From Desulfitibacter alkalitolerans DSM 16504 (GTDB lineage: Bacteria; Bacillota; DSM-16504; Desulfitibacterales; Desulfitibacteraceae), in the NCBI RefSeq assembly GCF_000620305.1, contig NZ_KK211103.1:1-64000 (forward strand): DNA of 64,000 bases. The letters are read 5' to 3'. Shown piece after piece: positions 57,451 to 64,000 of the stretch. Position 1 is the stretch's first letter. The number at the start of each line of letters is the position of its first letter. The notes under the pieces are model-generated. The model was not told where the DNA came from and did no database searches. It saw only the letters and a program-made list of their open reading frames with translations. Made by a program: the position numbers and the translations under genes.

Positions 57451-58899
57451 TTATTTCTTCACCATGTCTTTTTCCGCTTCTCTTAATATATCTAATAATC
57501 CTTGCCTTGTCTTATCATCTAAAGGTGCAACTGTATGAGTGTCAATAATATGTTCAATTTTATCCTTTGCCCTTTGTCTCATGGTAGTGCTGCCTTTGTC
57601 TACCCACTGCTCGTAACTTCTTCTATCTGTAACATCAGGCTGCCAGTTCCTGCGGAAATTATTAAAGGTATGCTCATGCCCTAGATAGTTTCCACCTGGA
57701 CCCACTTTTTCAATTACATCTATGGCCATTTGGTCAGGAGTCATATGGACCCCACCTAAAATTCTTCTTACTTGACCTACAGCCTCGTTGCAAATTACCA
57801 AAAGCTCATTTGAAAAGGTTAGGCCAAATTCAAGATATCCCAAATCATGGACAAGGTTAGAGCCCATGATTCCTGCCATAAATACAAAGCTTCCTGCCTC
57901 TAAAGCGGCCTGTTCATCTACAGTCTTGGAGCCGCTGCATCCAGCAAAACCCCATGAAGGCAAGTTATGATACTGTGCTAGTTGGCATACTGCAGCCTGG
58001 GTAAGCATGGCCTCAGGTGCACAATAGGTTGGCTGCATACTTCCCATATCCATTGGGGACATGCCTGCACCAAATACAAAGGGTGCACCTGGATTTTTTA
58101 ATTGATGCATTACCAGTCCACTAAGTATCTCAGATACTGCCTGAATTACAGCTCCAGCTGGTGTTACAGGACAGGTCGCTCCTGCCATGGCCCCTGGCGA
58201 GTAGTTAGTTGGCAGCCTTTTCTCAGCCATTATTAGCAGCTTTTCAACAGCTGTATCTGAATGCTGCAGAGGTGAACTGGGTTCATCATACAATACAAAA
58301 ATTGGTTTGTTGGAAAGCTCGTCTTGACCCCCTACTAAAAGTGAAGCCATTTCTATTGTATACTCCAGGCATTTTCCATCGGCAGCTATAATGGTCATGG
58401 GTTTGCTGGAGTTATTAACCATTATATTGAACTGCTCCAGATAAGCCATTTCTTCTGGAACATCTGTTATAAGGCCCATGGACATTAAGAAGTCTATATT
58501 TGGCAGACCATCACATAGCTTGGCTGAAAGGGCTATGTCCTCTCTTACCGGTTTTCTTCTAATTCCTGTTTGGTGGTCAATAATGTTTGGACAATCTGAA
58601 CCAGTTCCAAAATAACTTTTGGTTCCCTCTAAATACATTTTGGGGTTGCCAAGTCTATCATAAACAGTAATTCTTGAAGGAGCTGCTTTTAATGCCCATT
58701 CTACAAGCCCGGTAGGTATTCTTACGTGGTTTCCCTTAACCAGGGCACCAGCATCTTTTAATAGGTTTAATGCTTCAGTGTTAAAAACATTCACACCCAC
58801 TGTTTCAAGGAGCCTGCAGCTATTCCAGTGAATCTCCTCTAAAGCATTTTTGGGCATTAAACTAAATTGTGGTGCATAGGGACTATATACATTTGTCAT
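57451..58899 (-). CDS. MttB-family corrinoid methyltransferase, non-pyrrolysine (2)
   Basis: A 482-residue paralogue of the neighbouring MttB-family protein, with uninterrupted reading and no pyrrolysine codon. Family blocks include GTGSDCPNIIDHQTGIRRKP, MAGATCPVTPAGAVIQAVSEILSGLVMHQ and GGNYLGHEHTFNNFRRNWQPDVTDRRSYEQW. The two copies differ a lot, so they probably act on different substrates or partner corrinoid proteins. It is 62 bp downstream of the PLP lyase gene and likely shares its transcript. AGGAGGT precedes the ATG. Confidence 0.85.
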   Translation of the reverse strand: MTNVYSPYAPQFSLMPKNALEEIHWNSCRLLETVGVNVFNTEALNLLKDAGALVKGNHVRIPTGLVEWALKAAPSRITVYDRLGNPKMYLEGTKSYFGTGSDCPNIIDHQTGIRRKPVREDIALSAKLCDGLPNIDFLMSMGLITDVPEEMAYLEQFNIMVNNSSKPMTIIAADGKCLEYTIEMASLLVGGQDELSNKPIFVLYDEPSSPLQHSDTAVEKLLIMAEKRLPTNYSPGAMAGATCPVTPAGAVIQAVSEILSGLVMHQLKNPGAPFVFGAGMSPMDMGSMQPTYCAPEAMLTQAAVCQLAQYHNLPSWGFAGCSGSKTVDEQAALEAGSFVFMAGIMGSNLVHDLGYLEFGLTFSNELLVICNEAVGQVRRILGGVHMTPDQMAIDVIEKVGPGGNYLGHEHTFNNFRRNWQPDVTDRRSYEQWVDKGSTTMRQRAKDKIEHIIDTHTVAPLDDKTRQGLLDILREAEKDMVKK

Positions 58900-58961
58900 G
58901 TTTTTTTAAACCTCCTAGATCATTTTTTCCATCATATGGTATTGGACATGCTTGATGCAAC

Positions 58962-60152
58962 CTACTTTGTAATTTCAAGGGCCTGCTCTAAATCCTTGAT
59001 CAAATCCTCAGCATCCTCTACCCCTACAGATAGACGAACAAGTCCATCAGTAATACCTGCCTTTAACTTTTCCTCCTGAGGGATATAAACATGGGTCATG
59101 GAAGCAGGATGCTGAATAAGAGTATCCACATCTCCCAAGCTAACAGCTAACCAGCACAATTTAACATTATTCATTAAGGTTTTTCCAGCTTCAAAGCCCC
59201 CCTTTAATTCAAAGGCTATCATTCCACCAAAATCATCCATCTGTTTACTGGCCAACTCATGTTGAGGGTGGGATGGCAGGCCAGGATAGAATACCCTTTC
59301 AACCTTGGGATGGCCTTCTAAAAATTTGGCAACCTCCATGGCATTTTCACAGTGCCTCTGCATTCTTAAATGTAAAGTTTTTAACCCCCTAAATAGGAGC
59401 CAAGCGTCAAAGGGACTTATAACTCCACCTAAGTTTTTAAGAGTTTTGTCCCTGATTGCATCCATCAAGTCCTTCTTCCCTATAACTATACCACCCATTA
59501 CATCGCCATGGCCCCCAATATATTTGGTGGCACTATGGATTACAACGTCTATACCAAAATCTAAAGGCCTTTGCAAATATGGTGAGCCAAAGGTGCTGTC
59601 AACAATAGTCATAATCCCCCTACTTTTTCCTATAGCTGCCATTTCCTTAAGGTCTACTAGCTTCACAGTGGGATTAGCAGGTGTTTCGAAGTATATGATC
59701 TTTGTATTTTCCTTAACAGCCTTTTTAACGTTATCTGGATTAGAACAATCCACAAAGGTGGTTTCAATTCCATAGTCAGTCATTAAATTGGATAAAAAAT
59801 AATTTGTAGCACTATATACTGTTCCGTCAGCTACCACATGGTCACCCTGCTTCAAAATGCACATTAGCGTGGCAGTAATAGCTGCAACCCCAGTAGTGAA
59901 AGCCAAAGCAGCTTCTCCATTTTCCAATTCAGCCATTTTTGCTTCTAAAAGTGTTTGAGTAGGGCTTCCTAACCTTGTATAAATGTATCCATTGTCAAAA
60001 TTCCTACACCTGTCTGCTCCATCATCAACATTATCAACTTTAAAGTTTACTGCTTGATAAATTGGAGGTGCAATGGAACCAGTTTGCGGACAACCGTAAT
60101 GGGCTGCTCTCACTATTTTCGTTTTTAGCTTCCAATTCTTATCTTTCTCCAT
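58962..60152 (-). CDS. Cys/Met-metabolism PLP lyase (methionine gamma-lyase/cystathionine lyase type)
   Basis: A 396-residue PLP enzyme of the Cys/Met metabolism family. The PLP-binding Lys is in SATKYIGGHGD, the Asp that holds the ring N is in TIVDSTFGSPYLQRP, and YTRLGSPTQTLLEAKMAELE and GVAAITATLM are typical. It could be a methionine gamma-lyase, a cystathionine gamma-lyase or a synthase. The region matching YGCT of classical methionine gamma-lyases reads YSAT, so their active-site Cys seems absent. It is the first gene behind a -24/-12 promoter, upstream of two mttB-family genes. Confidence 0.85.
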   Translation of the reverse strand: MEKDKNWKLKTKIVRAAHYGCPQTGSIAPPIYQAVNFKVDNVDDGADRCRNFDNGYIYTRLGSPTQTLLEAKMAELENGEAALAFTTGVAAITATLMCILKQGDHVVADGTVYSATNYFLSNLMTDYGIETTFVDCSNPDNVKKAVKENTKIIYFETPANPTVKLVDLKEMAAIGKSRGIMTIVDSTFGSPYLQRPLDFGIDVVIHSATKYIGGHGDVMGGIVIGKKDLMDAIRDKTLKNLGGVISPFDAWLLFRGLKTLHLRMQRHCENAMEVAKFLEGHPKVERVFYPGLPSHPQHELASKQMDDFGGMIAFELKGGFEAGKTLMNNVKLCWLAVSLGDVDTLIQHPASMTHVYIPQEEKLKAGITDGLVRLSVGVEDAEDLIKDLEQALEITK

Positions 60153-60235
60153 GCAAACAACCCCTCTTTTTATTATTTAAATGCTATGTCCCATTTGTTA
60201 AACAAGCAAATTAATGCCCCTTTAACGTAAATCCA

Positions 60236-60252
60236 TTGCAATATTCGTGCCT
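60236..60252 (-). promoter_or_regulatory. sigma-54 promoter upstream of PLP lyase gene
   Basis: On the minus strand the sequence is AGGCACGAATATTGCA. GG at 60250-60251 and GC at 60238-60239 are 10 bases apart, matching the -24/-12 consensus (TGGCACG-N4-TTGCA) at almost all positions. Transcription would start near 60227, about 75 bp before the lyase ATG. Confidence 0.8.
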
Positions 60253-60626
60253 ATTGCTTTATCTTTGCTCAGCTGTTTATTAAATAGATTTTACAATAAC
60301 TACCACAATAGCCAAAATCCTTGTGATAAATAGTCTCAAGCTAAATCATAAATAGTATAAGTTAACAACACATATTATTTTATAGCCATAGCACCATTTA
60401 TTAAGTTATAATTTAAAAGACTTTTGCTTCTAAGAGCAGCCCTTTATTGCATGCAATTTTCAGTTGCAGGATTTGGAGTATCTAGCTTAGACAGGATATA
60501 GGAGTTTGTGTCACTAACTAAACATGCATCCTTTGGCTGCATTACCAAATTTAAAAGAATAAAACTTTTTCTGAAATTTCTTATTTGCTCAATTACTTTC
60601 GCTTTTAAATAATTCCAGGGTATTAC
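60253..60626. other. divergent control region without a gene
   Basis: This 374-bp AT-rich interval lies between two outward-facing sigma-54 promoters. I see no credible ORF. It is the expected place for upstream activator sites of the enhancer-binding protein. A TTGCATGCAA palindrome (about 60443-60452) and a TTATTAAATAG/TATTTAT-type repeat are present, but no convincing paired enhancer site can be defined by eye. Confidence 0.45.
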
Positions 60627-60642
60627 GGCACATTTCTTGCAT
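60626..60642 (+). promoter_or_regulatory. sigma-54 promoter upstream of BCCT gene
   Basis: The plus strand reads CGGCACATTTCTTGCAT. GG at 60627-60628 and GC at 60639-60640 are 10 bases apart, a good -24/-12 promoter. Transcription would start near 60652, leaving a leader of about 100 bases before the transporter ATG. Confidence 0.8.
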
Positions 60643-60748
60643 AAAGATAATGTAACTAAATTTCTATTTCTTCAGGTCTACTATACTTGAGGGGAGGATG
60701 AAAGAAGAGTTACTAGCCTAGCAAGAAAAAATATTGGGAGGTTAAAGT

Positions 60749-62377
60749 ATGAAGAATAACATTAGCAATAGCTCTATCAAGCCGTTAGTGTTTTGGCCCC
60801 CATTCCTGCTGCTGCTCGGGGCCGTAATATTCAGTTTTGTAAATGAAGCAGGCTTTGCAGCAATGACCACAGGTGCCAACAACTGGCTCATTGAAAACTT
60901 TGGTTGGGCATTTAGCATGACTGGATTTCTAATGGTTTTAATTGTACTGGTAATATATTTTTCACCCTTTGCCAAGGTTAAAATTGGTGGTTCCAAAGCC
61001 AAGCCCCTTCTTAATAAGTGGCAGTGGTTCAGTATTACCCTTTGTACGACAATTGCTATAGGCATTTTATTTTGGGGCACTGCCGAGCCCATCTACCATT
61101 TAGTTTATCCACCCGCATCCTTGGGTTTAGAACCAGGTAGCGCAGAAGCTGCTATATTTGCAATGTCAACCATGTATTTACACTGGACTTTTACACCCTA
61201 TGCATTGTATTGTGTTCCTGCACTAATGTTTGCCTTTGCTTACTACAATATGAAAAAACCTTTTAGCTTGGGCTCTACCCTTACTCCAATAGCTGGAGAC
61301 AAGGCAATTGGAAAGGCTGGTCAGGCTATTGATGCCATCTGTCTATATGCTCTAGTTGCTGGAATGGCAGCTTCATTGGCAACGGGCATCCTTACCATTT
61401 CTGGAGGTTTAAACTCCATTGCCGGTATTGGCAGCAATCCCTTTACCTGGGCCATTATTGGTGCTGCAATCATAGGTACCTTTATAGTTTCTGCAACTAC
61501 TGGACTAATGAGAGGAATTCGTATTCTATCCGATATTAACACCAAAGTTTTCTTTGGTATCATTGCCTTTATCTTCGTATTTGGACCTACTGCATTTTTA
61601 CTAAACCTTGGCGCTGAATCCTTTGGTCATTACCTGACCCACTTCTTTGAAAAGAATTTGTTTACTGGAGCAGCCGCAGGAGATCAGTGGCCCCAGTGGT
61701 GGACAACTTTTTATTGGGCTAACTGGTTAGCTTGGGCGCCAATAACTGCTTTGTTCCTTGGAAGAATTTCCTACGGGCATACTGTTAAGGATTTTATTAA
61801 AATGAACTTCTTTTTTCCAGCCATTTTTGGTGCTATCTGGATTACTGTTTTTAGTGCAACTTCAATCAATTTCCAGATGAATGGAGTAGATTTGTTAGGT
61901 GCATTAACTAATGTAGGACCAGAAGCGGTAGGCTTCACTATTTTCAGACAGCTGCCAATATCTGCGTTAATTATTCCCTTCTTCCTGTTTATTGCCTTCT
62001 TGGCATTTGTTACAGCTGCAGACTCAAATACAACTGCAATGGGCGGGATTAGTACATCCTGCATTTCTCCTGATAGCCCAGAACCACCAACCCTTATCAA
62101 GGTAGTATGGGGGTTAACTGTAGGAATAGTTGCATGGGTTATGCTGAGTTTTGCCGGAATTGACGGCATTAAGATGCTGTCCAATCTAGGCGGCTTCCCT
62201 GCCATGATACTAGAACTAGCAGTAGCAGTAGGACTAATCCTGGTTGTATCAAACCCAAGAAAGTTTGATACCTTTAAAGAAGATTATTACGCAGATGGTA
62301 CCGTTAAACCCATAATCACAGATAATGATACAGATACAACAAATGTGCCAACTGGCGGTAAAACTATTAATAGTTAA
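60749..62377 (+). CDS. BCCT-family transporter
   Basis: A 542-residue transporter of the betaine/carnitine/choline family with about 12 hydrophobic segments. The substrate-site tryptophan signature is visible in FYWANWLAWAPITALFLGRISYGHTVKDFI, and FWGTAEPIYHLVYPP and TMYLHWTFTPYALYCVPA are also typical. It should import a quaternary ammonium or sulfonium compound. It faces away from the lyase-mttB operon, from which it is separated only by paired sigma-54 promoters, and so probably supplies the methyltransferase substrate. The long osmosensing C-terminal tail of BetP is absent, favouring catabolic uptake over osmoprotection. Confidence 0.93.
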   Translation: MKNNISNSSIKPLVFWPPFLLLLGAVIFSFVNEAGFAAMTTGANNWLIENFGWAFSMTGFLMVLIVLVIYFSPFAKVKIGGSKAKPLLNKWQWFSITLCTTIAIGILFWGTAEPIYHLVYPPASLGLEPGSAEAAIFAMSTMYLHWTFTPYALYCVPALMFAFAYYNMKKPFSLGSTLTPIAGDKAIGKAGQAIDAICLYALVAGMAASLATGILTISGGLNSIAGIGSNPFTWAIIGAAIIGTFIVSATTGLMRGIRILSDINTKVFFGIIAFIFVFGPTAFLLNLGAESFGHYLTHFFEKNLFTGAAAGDQWPQWWTTFYWANWLAWAPITALFLGRISYGHTVKDFIKMNFFFPAIFGAIWITVFSATSINFQMNGVDLLGALTNVGPEAVGFTIFRQLPISALIIPFFLFIAFLAFVTAADSNTTAMGGISTSCISPDSPEPPTLIKVVWGLTVGIVAWVMLSFAGIDGIKMLSNLGGFPAMILELAVAVGLILVVSNPRKFDTFKEDYYADGTVKPIITDNDTDTTNVPTGGKTINS

Positions 62378-62381
62378 AAAC

Positions 62382-62424
62382 GCAACCCCCCTGGAAATGA
62401 TTTTTCAAGGGGGGTTGTTTTTAT
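62382..62424 (+). terminator. terminator after BCCT gene
   Basis: CAACCCCCCT and AAGGGGGGTTG form a strong GC-rich stem followed by TTTTTATT. It ends transcription of the BCCT gene and, read the other way, may also serve the DUF951 gene. Confidence 0.85.
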
Positions 62425-62627
62425 TGAGTTGCGCTTGACAATATTTCCTTTACTGACTTCTCAAATTTTGGCCTTGGAAGCATCACACTTCTAGTACATC
62501 CCAGGCATTTAATTCTAAAGTCCGCTCCAGTTCTTAAGACTTCCCACCTATCACTACCACAGGGATGAGTTTTTTTCATCTTTACAATGTCTCCAACTTG
62601 AAAGGGATACACCTTGTATTTGCTCAT
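62421..62627 (-). CDS. DUF951-family small protein
   Basis: A 68-residue protein of the DUF951 (YyzM-like) family, with YKVYPFQVGDIVKMKKTHPCGSDRWEVLRTGADFRIKCLGC and SVMLPRPKFEKSVKE. The paired Cys residues and small beta fold suggest an OB-like or zinc-binding protein. In Firmicutes it normally lies next to an mscS-type gene near rpsF, as it does here. Function unknown. It is 3 bp downstream of the MscS gene, so co-transcribed. Confidence 0.88.
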   Translation of the reverse strand: MSKYKVYPFQVGDIVKMKKTHPCGSDRWEVLRTGADFRIKCLGCTRSVMLPRPKFEKSVKEILSSATQ

Positions 62628-62630
62628 AAG

Positions 62631-63722
62631 CTATTTCTCCTCCCTTTGGTAAATGACCCTGCGTGGATAAGGTATTTCTATGCCTGCTTCATCTAAGCCT
62701 TTTTTAAATCTTCCCAATAAAGCCCTTTCAGTGGCCCATTGCTCTCCTGGTATTGTTCTGGCAATGACCCTTATGTTGACACTTGAATCAGCAAGCTCAA
62801 CAACGCCCTGTACAACTGGAACCTCAACTATGGCTTCAATTTCTTGATAGGCCTTTTCTGAAATGCTGCGAAGCACTTCCTGTGCTTTATCTATATCCAT
62901 TTCATAGGCAATACCAACCACACATACTGCCAGCATATTACTTCTACTATAGTTGACAATCCTTGCTATTGAACCGTTGGGGATTATTTCTAAATGACCT
63001 GTCCACCTTTTAATTTTTGTTGTCCTAAGGCCTATTTCCTCTACAACACCAGTAGCACCACCAGCTTCCACAAACTCACCTACACGGAACTGATCTTCAA
63101 AGATAATAAAGAAACCAGAAATAACATCTTTAACCAGGTTTTGGGCTCCAAAGCCAACGGCCAGGCCCAGTACACCTACACTTGCCAGAATAGCTGTGGT
63201 ATTTATGTTAAAGGTTTCAAGTACCATGAGTCCAGCAATAAAGAAAATACCATAGGTTAAAATACTGTTGACCAGTGACCCTAAGGTTTTCATTCTAGGA
63301 GAAAAGGCTTTATCACTATCTTCCTGGGATTTGGAAATCCAATGAGTAGTAAAGGACCTCTGAAACTGAATAACAAGTCTAGCACCTATAAAAATAGCAA
63401 TAACCCTTATTAGTTGAAAACCAAACCCTTTTAAGTCTTCAGATTTAAAAATGCTGACCTCAAAGATTTCCAGAATTACAAGCAAAGCTATAAAAAAGCC
63501 ACCATAAAAGACTACAGCCTTTAATGTTGTGCATATTATTTGCATTAGCTGAGGGTTTATTAAGCTGCTTTCTTTATCCCCATACCCAATAGCCCTGTCT
63601 AAAATTTTCTTGCTGAGGCTTATTAAAAAATAAGCCGCTATAAGAACAAGAAAAGATAATGCCAGCTTTACAGCCAAATCCCCCATGTCAACATTATTGA
63701 TATAATTTAGCAATTGCTCCAT
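62631..63722 (-). CDS. MscS-family mechanosensitive channel
   Basis: A 363-residue membrane channel. The ATG at 63722 is preferred, because AAGGGGAT lies upstream; a longer reading overlaps the previous gene. After three to four N-terminal membrane segments comes the pore helix and MscS signature (GVLGLAVGFGAQNLVKDVISGFFIIFEDQFRVGEFVEAGGATGVVEEIGLRTTKI). The C-terminal cytoplasmic domain follows. It should release solutes on osmotic down-shock. The nearby BCCT gene is probably unrelated in regulation. Confidence 0.92.
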   Translation of the reverse strand: MEQLLNYINNVDMGDLAVKLALSFLVLIAAYFLISLSKKILDRAIGYGDKESSLINPQLMQIICTTLKAVVFYGGFFIALLVILEIFEVSIFKSEDLKGFGFQLIRVIAIFIGARLVIQFQRSFTTHWISKSQEDSDKAFSPRMKTLGSLVNSILTYGIFFIAGLMVLETFNINTTAILASVGVLGLAVGFGAQNLVKDVISGFFIIFEDQFRVGEFVEAGGATGVVEEIGLRTTKIKRWTGHLEIIPNGSIARIVNYSRSNMLAVCVVGIAYEMDIDKAQEVLRSISEKAYQEIEAIVEVPVVQGVVELADSSVNIRVIARTIPGEQWATERALLGRFKKGLDEAGIEIPYPRRVIYQREEK

Positions 63723-64000
63723 CTTGTCTATCCCCTTCCATGGATACTGCTGCTTGTTTAAGAGCATCATCCATCACATCCCTGTGCTTCTGTATGATTT
63801 CAACTGCCTCCCTTGTACCCATAATTTCCAGACCCTTGAGTGCCTGGAATCTAACAGACGCATCACAATCCATTAAAGCATTAGTGAAAATCTCAATGTT
63901 TTTGGCATCCTTTTGCTTAGAAAAGTACTTTAAAGCACCTATCCTAGTTTTTACATCTGCTGAAGCCAGGCACTCAGCAACTCTCCCGTCTATTGTCTTA
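63694..64000 (-). CDS. HEAT-repeat protein, C-terminal part (cut by window edge)
   Basis: An open frame runs from the window edge to a TAA at 63694-63696, giving 102 codons without a start. The translated piece has repeated helical segments such as RVAECLASADVKTRIGALKYFSK and ALMDCDASVRFQALKGLEIMGTREAV, typical of HEAT repeats. It overlaps the MscS start by 29 bp. The function and full length cannot be known from this window. Confidence 0.7.
   Translation of the reverse strand, partial: KTIDGRVAECLASADVKTRIGALKYFSKQKDAKNIEIFTNALMDCDASVRFQALKGLEIMGTREAVEIIQKHRDVMDDALKQAAVSMEGDRQDGAIAKLYQ

Noticed and set aside
55900-58899. Pyrrolysine-containing MttB
   Set aside because: Both MttB-family genes are read through at full length with no in-frame TAG, so they are the non-pyrrolysine type.

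Overview
This window looks like chromosomal DNA of a low-G+C, anaerobic Firmicute of the class Clostridia, probably of the Peptococcaceae/Desulfotomaculum-like sulfur- and syntrophy-associated kind. That placement is inferred from gene order and gene content; no database search was possible. The support is a Firmicutes-type ribosomal superoperon, zinc-ribbon variants of S14, S4, L24, L36 and Adk, LonC beside dnaB, a corrinoid-linked MttB-family locus, an Fe-S lactate oxidation system, and GTG/TTG starts with strong AGGAGG ribosome binding sites.

Layout. (a) 1-2.4 kb: an IS1634-like transposase gene between two identical 95-bp direct repeats; one copy starts at base 1. (b) 2.4-24.3 kb, all minus strand: tuf, then the S10-spc-alpha cluster (rpsJ-rplCDWB-rpsS-rplV-rpsC-rplP-rpmC-rpsQ-rplNXE-rpsN-rpsH-rplFR-rpsE-rpmD-rplO-secY-adk-map-KOW gene-infA-rpmJ-rpsMKD-rpoA-rplQ), followed by ecfA1-ecfA2-ecfT, truA, rplM and rpsI. 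tuf is separated from the genes upstream of it by a 690-bp gene-free stretch holding an unusual nested inverted-repeat structure. (c) 25.0-26.8 kb, plus strand: a PadR regulator with a FetAB-like ABC transporter. (d) 26.9-33.9 kb, minus strand: an NSAR/OSBS enolase-superfamily enzyme with a GNAT partner, a four-PAS GGDEF/HD-GYP protein, cobT behind a cobalamin riboswitch and terminator, and a QueG-like Fe-S protein. (e) 34.0-34.3 kb: tRNA-Lys, tRNA-Glu and tRNA-Phe. (f) 34.4-42.9 kb: a lactate module made of a GntR/FadR-type regulator, a fused LutB-LutA protein, LutC, a GlcF-like Fe-S protein, a GlcD-like flavoprotein and a lactate permease, with palindromes sharing a GTCAGAC core at its promoters. 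(g) 43.5-48.2 kb: purA, a DUF523 gene, a lipid kinase and a large lipoprotein. (h) 48.4-54.3 kb: rpsF-ssb-rpsR-yybS-rplI-lonC-dnaB in the usual Firmicutes order. (i) 54.4-62.4 kb: a sigma-54 enhancer-binding regulator, two non-pyrrolysine MttB-family methyltransferases, a Cys/Met-metabolism PLP lyase and a divergent BCCT transporter. (j) 62.4-64 kb: a DUF951 gene, an MscS channel and the 3' end of a HEAT-repeat gene cut by the window edge.

How the genes fit together. Region (f) should import D- and L-lactate and oxidise them to pyruvate through two Fe-S/flavin enzyme systems, under the adjacent GntR regulator. Region (i) reads as a uptake-and-demethylation system for a quaternary amine or methylsulfonium compound. 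Both sides of its gene-free divergent interval carry good -24/-12 promoters, one facing the lyase-mttB operon and one facing the BCCT gene, which fits control by the PAS/sigma-54 regulator encoded at the end of that operon. MttB chemistry needs a corrinoid; cobT and its riboswitch are in the window, but no corrinoid protein or activating enzyme is. The features judged most worth a second look are the tuf leader structure and the sigma-54 MttB/lyase/BCCT locus.
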